From: a virus
Virus record (IMG/VR): IMGVR_UViG_3300006928_000010
Location: 1-51,828 of that record
Length of the DNA stretch: 51,828 nucleotides
Reading direction: 5' to 3' (one strand)
Shown here: positions 16,384 to 25,700 of the stretch, one piece after another
Layout: every line of letters starts with the position of its first letter
How positions within the stretch are numbered: the stretch's first letter is position 1
Program-made: the position numbers and the translations under genes
The notes under the pieces: model-generated
What the model was told of the DNA's origin: nothing
Database searches by the model: none
The model's input: the letters and a program-made list of their open reading frames with translations, nothing else

Positions 16384-16985
16384 GTTACATAATGGCATTG
16401 GATATTGAAACAGGCAACTACTCGTGGGAAATCGGAGGATGGGATAAGACCGCCTCCTTTGAGCCTACAGTTGTCGCTACATGGAATGGCAACGATGGTA
16501 CGGTGTATTGCAACAAGTCACTGGACATTGATGCTACAGTGAAAGAACTCCATCCTCGTACACTCGGTGAGGACTTAGCAAAGCATGTGGCTGGCGGTGG
16601 CGTTGTCATCGGTCATAACATCAAGGGATTTGACTTACCTGTACTTCGTGATGCACTCGATTGCTGGACGGCGGGTGACATACTCGGTAAGGCCGATGCG
16701 GTCATTGACACAAAGCACTTGGTACAGAAGGCGGCAACAGCCGTTGGTAAGGTATCAACAACTCTCGGTATGCTAACAAAGACCACTTTAGAGGACAATA
16801 AGTTAATGAATAGTGAAGATGCGCCTTTAGCATGGAGAGCGGGTAAATTCGATGAGGTAGCCAAATACTGCCTTAGTGATGCCCAACTTACATTCGACCT
16901 ATATCAATTCGGAAAGAGCGAGGGGTATATCAAATCACGACATTTGGAAACTGGTGAAGTGGTCGAAATAGAAGTGGAATGGTGA
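16380..16985 (+). CDS. DEDDy 3'-5' exonuclease (RNase H fold)
   Basis: A 201-residue stand-alone exonuclease. Exo I is LDIETG (residues 7-12), Exo II IGHNIKGFDLPVL (about 77-89) and Exo III YCLSDAQLTFDLY (about 163-175), giving the Asp/Glu/Asp/Asp set with Tyr. These enzymes use two metal ions to remove 3' nucleotides. The polymerase already has its own exonuclease domain, so this one may act in recombination, end trimming or host DNA and RNA breakdown. ATG 16380 overlaps the helicase stop; the chaperonin follows after four bases. Confidence 0.87.
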   Translation: MSYIMALDIETGNYSWEIGGWDKTASFEPTVVATWNGNDGTVYCNKSLDIDATVKELHPRTLGEDLAKHVAGGGVVIGHNIKGFDLPVLRDALDCWTAGDILGKADAVIDTKHLVQKAATAVGKVSTTLGMLTKTTLEDNKLMNSEDAPLAWRAGKFDEVAKYCLSDAQLTFDLYQFGKSEGYIKSRHLETGEVVEIEVEW

Positions 16986-16989
16986 AGAC

Positions 16990-18492
16990 ATGACTGAAAT
17001 AGAAAGCACAAAGAGCAAAGCACAGATACACAACATTCGAGCGGCAAAGACGGTAGCAGATACCGTCAAATCGACCCTCGGACCTATGGGTATGGACAAA
17101 CTGATGGTTGATGGCGGAGGTGGTGTTATCGTGACAAACGATGGTGCTACTATCTTGCGTGAACTTGATGTATCTCACCCCGGTGGTAAGATGATTGTTG
17201 AAGTAGCGAAGACACAAGAGAACCTGTGCTATGACGGTACTACAAGTACGGTCATTCTTGCAGGTCAACTACTCGGAAACAGCGAAATGTTGTTTGAGAA
17301 GGGATTGCACCCAAATGTGATTTGTCGTGGTTATCACGAAGCATCACAAATGGCCGTTGAGTACCTTCACACTAATATTTCACTCACAAGCAATGAGCGA
17401 GCAGTGTTGGTATCAGTTGCTAAAACTGCTATCACAGGTAAAGCACTTGAGAACTCACTCGATGCCGTTGCTGAACTATGCGTGGCGGCTGTCGAGAAGG
17501 CGGGTGACGCTGAAAGCGTGAAGGTCGTGTCCTTCCCCGGTGGCTCACTCGATGACTCGTACTTGTACGAAGGGTCGATTGTGAACAAGGACTATGTGCT
17601 TGAGGGCGAGGATGCCTACAGCAACATCGTTTTGTTGAACACCGGCCTTGAGAACGAGAAGAGTGAAGACAATGTACAGGTCCAACTCGATGCACAGTCA
17701 TTCCAATCATACAAATCATCGGGTAAGGCAAACCTCATCTCAACGGCTAAATTACTTGTGAAAGCAATGCCGAAGGGTGGCGTAGTCTTTGTCCGTGATG
17801 CGGTCAATGACCATGTTTGCGCCCACCTCAAGAAGCATAACATCATGGTTGCTCGCAGAACACCGGAGTCAACACTACGCTCTTTGAGCAAGGTCACAGG
17901 GGCTACAGTGTACCAAACAGCCGAGGAAGTCGATACTGCTACCAAATGTACGGTTGAACGACAACGGCACAACGATGTGTGGTATCTCTTCGTACAGGGC
18001 AATGTCAAGAGTGATGAAGCAACACTCGTGCTAAGGGGTGCTACTACGCACACCCTTGAAGAAGTTGAGCGTGGTTTCGATGACGCTCTTGGTGTTGTAT
18101 CATTAGTCTTAAAGAACGGCAACTTCGTTGTTGGTGGAGGAAACGCATACGCTCGTATGTCATCCCATCTACGCCAACACGCCGCTCAAATCGGTGGTAG
18201 GGCGCAGATGGCGATTGAAGCCTTTGCTGATGCCTTAGAGTGCATCCCTGCTACCATTGCCGAGAATGCTGGGCATGACCCACTTGATACAGTTCTCGCC
18301 ATCCGTCACGAAATCCTACAGGGGAACCGTGAGATTGGCCCCGATGTACACAACGGTGGTGTGTGTAGTATGATGGAACTTGGTGTGTATGAACCCGCCG
18401 AACTTGTTCGTCAAGCAGTATTGAGTGCCAGTGAAGTCACCAACTCCATCCTACGCATTGACGATATTATAGCACGAAGGCCAGCACAATGA
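16990..18492 (+). CDS. ths: Group II chaperonin (thermosome subunit)
   Basis: A 500-residue member of the thermosome/CCT family, which forms an ATP-driven double-ring folding chamber with a built-in lid. Recognised elements are STLGPMGMDKLMVD (about 27-40), VTNDGATIL (about 48-56), YDGTTSTVILAG (about 81-92; the usual GDGTT has Tyr for the first Gly), the equatorial return VVGGGNAYARM, IAENAGHDPLDTV and the closing SILRIDDIIARR. At 500 residues it is some 45 shorter than typical archaeal subunits, and the apical lid region looks reduced. Magroviruses are known to carry such a gene. It probably assists folding of capsid or giant tail proteins, either alone or mixed with host subunits. Confidence 0.95.
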   Translation: MTEIESTKSKAQIHNIRAAKTVADTVKSTLGPMGMDKLMVDGGGGVIVTNDGATILRELDVSHPGGKMIVEVAKTQENLCYDGTTSTVILAGQLLGNSEMLFEKGLHPNVICRGYHEASQMAVEYLHTNISLTSNERAVLVSVAKTAITGKALENSLDAVAELCVAAVEKAGDAESVKVVSFPGGSLDDSYLYEGSIVNKDYVLEGEDAYSNIVLLNTGLENEKSEDNVQVQLDAQSFQSYKSSGKANLISTAKLLVKAMPKGGVVFVRDAVNDHVCAHLKKHNIMVARRTPESTLRSLSKVTGATVYQTAEEVDTATKCTVERQRHNDVWYLFVQGNVKSDEATLVLRGATTHTLEEVERGFDDALGVVSLVLKNGNFVVGGGNAYARMSSHLRQHAAQIGGRAQMAIEAFADALECIPATIAENAGHDPLDTVLAIRHEILQGNREIGPDVHNGGVCSMMELGVYEPAELVRQAVLSASEVTNSILRIDDIIARRPAQ

Positions 18493-18605
18493 ACAGATAC
18501 ATTTGCCCATTTTGCGATGAACCATGCGAAGTATTGGTTGATGGAGATTTTTGCGAGGCTTGTTTCGATGGGGCGACTGTTGGAGAAGTTGAAAGTAAAG
18601 TGTAG
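18489..18605 (+). CDS. Tiny zinc-finger protein (38 aa)
   Basis: ATG 18489 overlaps the chaperonin stop (ATGA) and the frame ends at TAG 18603-18605. Cysteines lie as CPFC (6-9) and CEAC (22-25) with an extra Cys13, a neat zinc-knuckle spacing. The product is acidic. Too short for family assignment. The overlap with the chaperonin gene and cysteine spacing make it credible. Confidence 0.6.
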   Translation: MNRYICPFCDEPCEVLVDGDFCEACFDGATVGEVESKV

Positions 18606-18753
18606 GGCTTGTGCCCATTGGCACATAGCACGACGCATATCGGCTCGCTACCTTGATGATGAGCGTGAGCGATTCCTGTTGCTACAGTGTAGGCAATGTG
18701 GGCACTATTGGCAAGATACCGCAATTAAGAAAAACAACAGTGAAAGTAGTTGA
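18568..18753 (+). CDS. Small zinc-ribbon protein (61 aa)
   Basis: This frame overlaps the previous miniprotein and ends at TGA 18751-18753. ATG 18568 has GAGG nine bases upstream; TTG 18580 and TTG 18589 are alternatives. The core CRAC (about 12-15) and CRQC (about 41-44), separated by a basic helix (RRISARYLDDERERF), forms a classic four-cysteine zinc ribbon, followed by GHYWQDT. It resembles C-terminal ribbons of transcription factors and nucleases but is too short for a firm call. It is the last gene of the + strand arm. Confidence 0.55.
   Translation: MGRLLEKLKVKCRACAHWHIARRISARYLDDERERFLLLQCRQCGHYWQDTAIKKNNSESS
18724..18740 (-). terminator. T-rich tract ending the structural operon
   Basis: Read on the minus strand this stretch gives GTTGTTTTTCTTAAT, a U-rich RNA 3' end about 50 bases past the last structural stop (18790). 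Archaeal termination commonly uses such U-rich tracts without a hairpin. It overlaps the end of the + strand zinc-ribbon gene. Confidence 0.4.
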
Positions 18754-18756
18754 GAA

Positions 18757-18777
18757 TAATTTTTCTTCTTCTATTTT
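18757..18777 (+). terminator. T-rich tract ending the left-arm operon
   Basis: The 36-base gap between the + strand stop at 18753 and the - strand stop at 18790 holds TAATTTTTCTTCTTCTATTTT, an archaeal-style T-rich terminator for the chaperonin operon. No hairpin is obvious. Its position at the point where the two arms converge supports the role. Confidence 0.5.
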
Positions 18778-18789
18778 GAATCGCCCTAT

Positions 18790-19968
18790 TCACACTAACC
18801 GAACAAAGGTTGGATTGGTCGCATGGCTTACTGTACAGACGAACTTAGCGTACCCACCATCGCTGTCGGCGGTGTCACCGATGGCAGAAGTGGTTGAGTT
18901 GGTGAGAGCGAATGTACCAGTGTTAGAGCCGTGGGTGTTCTTTATCTCGATGATATAACCCGCTGGGAAGGGTCCACTGGTAGTCACAGCGAATGTACCA
19001 CCCGGTGTAAGCACGAGGATGTTAGCATCGGTTGATGTGAGGTCAATGCTGGTAGCAGTGCTTGTCAACACACGGTCAAACACTGAACGAGTGAAACGGG
19101 CGGCGTGAGTACCACTGTAGTACAACACATCCTTATCGTTGTCACCTGCTGTAGTGCTGGCGATTTGTGCCCCAAAGGATTGCCACATTGCACCAAAGCG
19201 TGAGCCAGTAAGACCACCCACTTCACCACTGTGGAAGTTATCGAGTTCTGTATGAGAGTCAACTTCGGCTGTAGCGGCAATGTCACCTGTGGTGACGGGT
19301 GAGAAGTACATTGGTGATGGTCGGATGAACACACGCTTGTCATTCACTTCTGTGATAGCCAACTTGAGGTCATCGCCCCCAGCGTCATACACGACACGGA
19401 GGACAGCGAGAACGAGTGTTTGGGTGTTTGCCAACGCACTACTACCTGTTGCAGTAGGTGTATTGAGGAAAGAGGTGGAACAAGCGGGATAGGCGTTAGC
19501 ACCTACGGTGGTGGCTGTTCCTAATTCCCAATAAATATGTTTCACAGTGGAAGTATCGTCAGCGCAAGCATAGACGACAACAAGTGCTTCTTTACCACTG
19601 GTAAGGGCGGTGTGTGAACCTGCGGCACTGGCACTGCTTGTATTCAATGTGTAAGTTGTTGTTGTACCTACACCACCTGCGAACTGATACATGACCCCAT
19701 CAAGAACGACATATCCACCTTTCACAGTGAAAGTAGTACCACTGGCATAATTGACAGCACCGGGTAAGTTGGCGGGTGTATTCCTGTCACCTTCGCCTAC
19801 CGATGTATCATCGTACATAATGATGCCATTACCGTGTACACCCTCAATCATGTTGGTAAGTGTGGGTGATATGATGTGGTCACCGTCAGCCAAGCCGTCA
19901 GCGTTAGTTGCTGTTGTCACTGTCAAATTGTGATTCGTATGTCCCGATACTGGATTGCCGTTTCCCAT
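18790..19968 (-). CDS. Probable tail fibre / receptor-binding type protein (392 aa)
   Basis: The start is ATG 19968 after GAGGTGG; a TTG at 19983 is the alternative. The protein is Thr, Ser, Gly and Ala rich and almost all strand, with short repeated turn motifs, typical of trimeric fibres. Residues 25-110 give a base-like region (IISPTLTNMIEGVHGNG, then a VVLDGVMYQFAGG element common in viral fibre proteins), and the last 80 residues (DLTSTDANILVLTPGGTFAV, YIIEIKNTHGSNTGTF) form a compact beta domain. It is the last gene of the structural operon. Receptor binding is inferred from position and composition. Confidence 0.6.
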   Translation of the reverse strand: MGNGNPVSGHTNHNLTVTTATNADGLADGDHIISPTLTNMIEGVHGNGIIMYDDTSVGEGDRNTPANLPGAVNYASGTTFTVKGGYVVLDGVMYQFAGGVGTTTTYTLNTSSASAAGSHTALTSGKEALVVVYACADDTSTVKHIYWELGTATTVGANAYPACSTSFLNTPTATGSSALANTQTLVLAVLRVVYDAGGDDLKLAITEVNDKRVFIRPSPMYFSPVTTGDIAATAEVDSHTELDNFHSGEVGGLTGSRFGAMWQSFGAQIASTTAGDNDKDVLYYSGTHAARFTRSVFDRVLTSTATSIDLTSTDANILVLTPGGTFAVTTSGPFPAGYIIEIKNTHGSNTGTFALTNSTTSAIGDTADSDGGYAKFVCTVSHATNPTFVRLV

Positions 19969-19969
19969 G

Positions 19970-20314
19970 TCATGCCACCTCAATTAAAATTTCAATGTTA
20001 ATTTCATTTGCCGATGTTTTGATAATCGGCTTTGTCGTATAACGAGCGACTGGTGTGAAGTCGGAGGTGCTACGATTCTGTATGTACACCTCACGAATCT
20101 TATCATCGAATGCATCATCTACACTCATGGATGCTTCGACAAGGAGAGCAGTGTCGTCAATAATCGTCACTGTCGGCGTGAGGACAACGGCAGGGCGACC
20201 AGCCGCTCCATCCTCCGAAGTAGCCGGTGTACCGTCGAAGCCTACCACTACTTCGTTGATGGTATCAGCGATGGTTTGTAGGAGTAAACGGCGTATGTGA
20301 TTCGATACGGGCAT
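19970..20314 (-). CDS. Probable tail or baseplate protein (114 aa)
   Basis: The start is ATG 20314, behind AGGAG and two bases after the upstream stop; GTG 20347 is less likely. An N-terminal helix (NHIRRLLLQTIADTINEVVVG) is followed by strands (VVLTPTVTIIDDTALLVEASM) and a final strand pair. The size and fold pattern resemble small baseplate or fibre-attachment proteins of tailed viruses. It is coupled to the fibre-like gene downstream. No specific family is recognised. Confidence 0.55.
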   Translation of the reverse strand: MPVSNHIRRLLLQTIADTINEVVVGFDGTPATSEDGAAGRPAVVLTPTVTIIDDTALLVEASMSVDDAFDDKIREVYIQNRSTSDFTPVARYTTKPIIKTSANEINIEILIEVA

Positions 20315-20315
20315 G

Positions 20316-21734
20316 TCAATAACTCCTGTATTCGGATTTGTTCGCACCTATTGGTAGGCCAGTGCCACCAATTTTGCCTCTTGTCTTCGTGCCTTTAACC
20401 CCTCCGATAAGGAAGGCGGTGTTGTGTACACCTCGTTCTGTCACTGTGGAAGTAATACGCAACTCAATCTTACCAAACATGGATAGGTTCTCTTCGACAA
20501 TCTGTACATAGGTGAGCGGTGCTTCTGCGCCGGAAACAGCATTTGCTCCCTCGCTTATACCTTGCAGTACCCCTTCTATACCCGACTCGATGTTGAGCAT
20601 GGTTAGGTCAGTGTAGCCTGTGAGTGGTGTGTGTTTTGCTTCTGTGATGACACGGTTTACTCCACCGTACTCGATGGTCATACCGGGGCGTAGGTGGGTC
20701 AAACCCGGATGCCCCTCACTACTGATTGCACCAGCGGAAAGCGTATTACCTCGTAGGATTTGACGACCTACACTCTTTGCCTTTCTGCTTGAGCGTACAG
20801 TCATATCAACGACAGGTGCGGGTTCTTCTCGTATCTCACCGTTGATACCACTTTGCCTTTCAGTATCATTAACAGTGACAATAACCAAGTCATTCAATGC
20901 CATTGGTTGACCCTGTACAGTGATACGATTAGGCGTGTTATCCACTGGGTCTTTGCGAGTCGAGCCGAAGTGAAAGTCAGCATCCACTGTAGCAGTGGCT
21001 TCACTGAATGTGATAGGTACATAGAGCATATTACCAAAACGGTCCATCAACACCATACGGCTGTCGTGTCGCCCAATGAAACGCAGTGCTGTCATCAAGT
21101 TGACATTAGCGAAGTCTTGACCGAGGAAACGATTGGAGTGCATTCTTCGACCATTGTTGTTGTTTGTAGCGGCCATGTTGCGGCCAATGTTGAAACTGTT
21201 CATGCTCGTAGTGGCCTGTTGACCTAAGCGAATCGCCATGTCGGTAGTACGAAGACCAACATCAATCGGCTGTCCCAACTTAACTTCACGCTCAAAGAAG
21301 CCGAGGTCGTTAAGTGTTTTACCTTTCATATTTCTTAAGTTCATCAAGATACCAACAGTGCTTGACTCAAGCGTTGAAGTCACCAAGCGTTGGGCCGGGT
21401 TGTCAGCGTTGTAAACAAGCATTGGTTTGTTGGTTGAACTCAATACATTGTCGCCTAAAAAGGGTACTGCGGTACTACTGTGGCCCGGAGTTTCTTTATG
21501 TGTGATTTGAATTGACGACTCACCCTCAACGATTTGATAACGGGTTTCGGGCATGACTTGGAAGGTGGATGCGTTGCTGTTTTCAATGGTGACCTTCGCC
21601 TGTACGCCTGTACTCGTGTCCACCTTTGCATGATGAACAGCGTTGTCAACGAACACTGGCTTACGCACATGGTCCATCACTGCGGGCATGTCGGTATTGA
21701 ACCGGCCAACAATTGTGTTCTTGATTACCACCAT
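20316..21734 (-). CDS. Probable baseplate or tail-tip protein (472 aa)
   Basis: ATG 21734 to a stop at 20316. The mixed, mostly strand sequence contains a helical Met/Asn-rich centre (NSFNIGRNMAATNNNNGRRM), a segment FANVNLMTALRFIGRHDSRMV and a later barrel-like part (LRPGMTIEYGGVNRVITEAKH). The C terminus is Gly, Lys and Thr rich. Proteins with this layout near fibre genes are often hub or baseplate wedge components, but no family is recognised. It lies between a Tyr/Pro-rich unknown protein and small tail genes. Confidence 0.55.
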   Translation of the reverse strand: MVVIKNTIVGRFNTDMPAVMDHVRKPVFVDNAVHHAKVDTSTGVQAKVTIENSNASTFQVMPETRYQIVEGESSIQITHKETPGHSSTAVPFLGDNVLSSTNKPMLVYNADNPAQRLVTSTLESSTVGILMNLRNMKGKTLNDLGFFEREVKLGQPIDVGLRTTDMAIRLGQQATTSMNSFNIGRNMAATNNNNGRRMHSNRFLGQDFANVNLMTALRFIGRHDSRMVLMDRFGNMLYVPITFSEATATVDADFHFGSTRKDPVDNTPNRITVQGQPMALNDLVIVTVNDTERQSGINGEIREEPAPVVDMTVRSSRKAKSVGRQILRGNTLSAGAISSEGHPGLTHLRPGMTIEYGGVNRVITEAKHTPLTGYTDLTMLNIESGIEGVLQGISEGANAVSGAEAPLTYVQIVEENLSMFGKIELRITSTVTERGVHNTAFLIGGVKGTKTRGKIGGTGLPIGANKSEYRSY

Positions 21735-21749
21735 GTCACTGCCCCATCA

Positions 21750-22391
21750 TTACGAATTGGGAGTGTATGGTACTCGTTGTCCCATTGATTGGTCACGAGG
21801 GAGAAGTTGGTCGGGTGGTGCCCTAAAGAAATTTTTTCTTTCTTGACCCATTGCTACTTCGGGTGATTGATGACCTGTATTTTCTTTGCCATCATAAGTC
21901 CTATATGGGTCATATTGAACATGCCGTGAAGTAGGCGTGTCAACTTGTTGCATAAATCTAAACGCTTCATTGCCATACATCGGTGAACGGTAGTCGTCTT
22001 GACTTGTATATGGTGCAGGGAACCCTTCTTCATCCGTTGGATAACCCTGTTTAGTCGCAGTGGGCACATCCCTAATCCGATTCCGATTTATTTGTGAATC
22101 TTGATACATTTCATAGGGGAATTTTTCCGGGTCTAACCCGTACCCACGGTCGTCTGTTGGTTCGGGAATTATCTTTCCTATACCTTCGCCAAAAGGTTTT
22201 CTTCTGTTTAGCATACCTACGATTGCAGGATGCATCGTTTTCAATCTTTCTTGAATCCTCAATAGGGATGGTGCTACTTGGTAGCCACCTTGATTTGTAA
22301 AAGCCGGGTCCGAATCTATTGTTTCGGTATAAAGTGAATCTTCGGGCAAAGCCTTCAATAATTTCCATGCTTGTTCAAACGGTTTATTCAT
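21750..22391 (-). CDS. Unknown Pro/Tyr-rich protein (213 aa)
   Basis: The start is ATG 22391, overlapping the upstream TAA, with GGTGG seven bases earlier; GTG 22403 is in frame but overlaps the upstream gene. Residues 1-60 are helical (KPFEQAWKLLKALPED), and the rest is low-complexity, rich in Pro, Tyr, Asp, Gln and Arg, and probably disordered. No cysteine, signal peptide or membrane segment. It follows the lysine-rich gene and may be a scaffold-like or linker virion protein, but this is guesswork. Confidence 0.55.
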   Translation of the reverse strand: MNKPFEQAWKLLKALPEDSLYTETIDSDPAFTNQGGYQVAPSLLRIQERLKTMHPAIVGMLNRRKPFGEGIGKIIPEPTDDRGYGLDPEKFPYEMYQDSQINRNRIRDVPTATKQGYPTDEEGFPAPYTSQDDYRSPMYGNEAFRFMQQVDTPTSRHVQYDPYRTYDGKENTGHQSPEVAMGQERKNFFRAPPDQLLPRDQSMGQRVPYTPNS

Positions 22392-22726
22392 TAACAATTC
22401 CACCTTTTTAGTGATGCGCCTTTAGGAGTAAGTTTACCCTTCTTGCTGGTTGCTCCTTTCATGCCACTCATGCGAGCGCAAAAAGACTTCCGCCTCTTGG
22501 CCTTTTTTGAGCCGGGCTTGAGTTTACTTGGTTTAGTCGTCACAGGGGGTTTGAGATTTGCGCCACTCTTGCGCTTGGCGGCGGCACGACCCTTAGCGTT
22601 CAGTCCACCTTTTTTGCTGTGTTTGTTTGGATTGTAGCCGTGGAATGGTTTTTCCTTTTTAGCCTTCATCAAAGCGAAAGCAAGGTCAGCAGGTGAGCAA
22701 CAATCACAAAAATCAAAACCCGTCAT
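22391..22726 (-). CDS. Lysine-rich DUF6321-like protein (111 aa)
   Basis: ATG 22726 overlaps the giant gene's stop (ATGA). After a Cys-rich start (FCDCC), residues 35-111 match a protein type widespread in marine tailed viruses (DUF6321): KKGGLNAKGRAAAKRKSGAN, a KPPVTTKPS spacer, KRRKSFCARMSGMKG and a closing SLKRWNC. It is very basic and has conserved cysteines, suiting a nucleic-acid binder or packaged virion protein. The function is unknown to me. Its link to the tail genes here suggests a structural or delivered protein. Confidence 0.75.
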   Translation of the reverse strand: MTGFDFCDCCSPADLAFALMKAKKEKPFHGYNPNKHSKKGGLNAKGRAAAKRKSGANLKPPVTTKPSKLKPGSKKAKRRKSFCARMSGMKGATSKKGKLTPKGASLKRWNC

Positions 22727-25700
22727 GCGCCATCACCTGTGTGGTCCGTTGAGTTGTAGTCAACATCTCCTTTATGTCCTTTTGGATGAAGGGATTGGGA
22801 GTAGCGTGGTTGTACGGTGAAGTCCTTACGGACAACGCTCTCATCGCTCTCCACGGATGTGCGACGGCGTGATGCGTCAGCACGATAATGTTCCAAAGTA
22901 TTTTCACTGATAATTACACGAGTCACTTCATTGTCAATTTTACTGCTGTCAAAGCCGCTATCACCCGTTCCGATAATTTTTGGTCCCTTACTCATAGGTA
23001 CAGTATCGCTTGCACTAATGTCCATGAGGAAAGCGGGCGCATAAGGTGGGTTGGTATCGGGGCTTGTTGACCTCATGTATGTACCACCGCCTGTTGCCCT
23101 ACCGTTGTCAACGCTGTAAACGAATAAACCGTATTTACCACCAGCGGTAGCACCGAAGTAGTTGCTACCGTATTGTGGGGCTGATGAGTGTAAGTTGAGA
23201 TTAGAACGGAACATCTCAATGTGCTGTTTATCCATCAATCGAACAGGACGCATCATGTATGTAATGGTCTTATCAACAGCGTTAGCACGCTTACCAGCAC
23301 TGGTAAACACGCTTGTCACATAGGGGTTGCTACCCATTGCTGTAGGTGGACCGAAACTCAATGTCGTGTTCGTGTTGGTAGCGGTGGTATCATGGCTTAA
23401 AGTGAAACAAGTAGCATTGTTAATAGCGGCTATGGTAGCACTTGCGTGCATACCCAATCCCGATACGGTCATACCCACAACTAATTTTGCAGTGGAAGTC
23501 ATAGTGACATGTCGGACACTTGTTGAAGAACCATCGGACAAACCGGATGTGTGGTTTGTATCACATGTAGCATCAGTGAAAGCACCCCAATTACTGTCGT
23601 CAATTGGTGAAAGGAAGTTGCGGGTTTCAGCAAGGTAAGTACCACCAAGCGGATTGAAGTTTGAGGTGTGACTCATACGCACTGCGCCACCTTGAGGTTG
23701 TCCTCCGAAGTTGAGTGCGGTGAGGTCGTAGTTGCCTATCGTTTGAGAGCCAGTTTGCATACCACCCTGTAGCACAACACGCTGTCCTACATTGCGGTCT
23801 GTGTGTAGGCTGTGCGCTTCGGTGTTGATGATGATTTGATTGGTGTCCACACCTTGTAGGTTCTCGGTGTCAAGACCGATACGGGGGCTACTGCGGCTTA
23901 CAGCATCCTTGTGAGGTGAGTCACCTACGATGTTCTCCATACGGTCGCTTACTACTGCTTCGGGCTTGAGTAATCCATCTTCTGCAATTTCTAAGCGTGA
24001 ACTGATACCACGAGGTACTTCATCGGCTTGCAGTGTATCGTTTCTTGCACGAATAAATCCATCATTGAGGATAGGCTCGGCGGTGTGATGAGAGAGTACA
24101 AGACCCGTGGTGTGTATTGGTTCACTCAATGCGGTGAGTACATCTTCGTTGAATTGAGTTGGGTATCGAATACCTCGACCATTACCCATGTCACCCACAC
24201 GCTGTGCGTTTGATGGCATGAATACATCAACCAGTGTTGTTGAGTCATTACTATTGGTGTTGTTTAACCGACCACCAAATCTTGGTACGGTTGCTGAAAT
24301 ACTCAATGCCGAGTCTGCCGCATTGGTGAGTCCCTTCAAGTTGACAAGGTGCTTTCCGTTGTTGTGTATTCGCTGATACGGTGTACGGTTGTTGCGTCGG
24401 TCATACTCGTATGCGTCACCCGCATCCCATGATGGGCGAATACCGAATGACCGGACAGGGAAGCGGCGAATATCTTCACCACGGGTGTTGCCCCACCAAT
24501 CAACGAGGTAGTATTTTGCCGCACTCTCAATTGAGTCTAAGCCCTTACCGTTGCCATCGCCCCACCAATCACGCAGTACAGTAGCACTGTTGCGTAGGGT
24601 GCGTACAGGGCAACCGAATGGGCGGGTGTAGCGCACACCGTCGCTATACCGAACCTGCCACTCCGGTTTGTCAACGCCGAGCATAGCGGAGAAGTTGGTT
24701 TGGCGTTCCATAATACCGGTGTATGTGTTAGGGAATGTTGGGTTTGAACTACCGTTGCCACCAGCGTAAGTCCATGTTTGAGTTTCCTCTTGTACAAACG
24801 GACCATGCTTGTATGCAACGCTGGCGTTGGTTGCTGTAATCGCTGTTTCACGCAATGCTCGCAAGCCGTACATAGACCACTGCGGTTTGTTGTATGGTTG
24901 GCGTAGGCCAAAGCGATAACCGAATGGGCGTGGGCGTGTAGGGTTGCTGATGCCATCATACGACGACTTACTGATACCACTACTCACGGTGTAAGAACCG
25001 TCATCGTCAGCATCGGACCAAATAGGCCCGTCAAAGCCGTAATCCCGTGGGTATTCCCAAGACGATGAAACATAGGCGTAGCCATCAAGACGACTCACCA
25101 GTGGTCCACCACGGCTACCACTCGGCCAAAAGTGATTGAGCATACTCTTGGTGGCCGTGTCACTGCTGTCCGACTGTCCACCTTGCATGAGTCCTGTTCC
25201 AATAGTAGTGTCAATGGTTTGAGCAGTTTGAGGTGTACCGTCTGCACCTGTGTATATGACCGAGCCTACTGCTATTTCTTGAGGTAATGCTTGGAAAACC
25301 ACAATGGTTGTATCTCCTTCTGTGACTGAACCATCGACTTGATACATTCGTCCGTCAACAAAAATGTAAGCCTCGTCTGCAATAGGTTCACCACCATTTG
25401 TTGTAATGGTGCTACCCGTGTGTGAAACTACTTGACGAGTATGCGAACCATCAGCGGCGAGGTCAGCGGTCTTGTAGTAGCGCAGTGAATGATTTCCACT
25501 TGCCATAGTTGTCAACGGTGTACCCTTGACATTTACACACCCTGTCAATGTTGTACCACCAGCACCACCACCTGTGTATGTGAAGATTTCTTCTTCACTA
25601 CCACTGTTGACATACACTGTGTTAGTACCACTTGTAGGCCATCCGGCCATAATAGTTCCAGTAGCAGTGACCGTGGTACTACTCACACTTGCTGATGTAG

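Noticed and set aside
17616-18122. Minus-strand frame inside the chaperonin gene
   Set aside because: Antisense to conserved chaperonin sequence; shadow frame with biased Ser/Thr composition.
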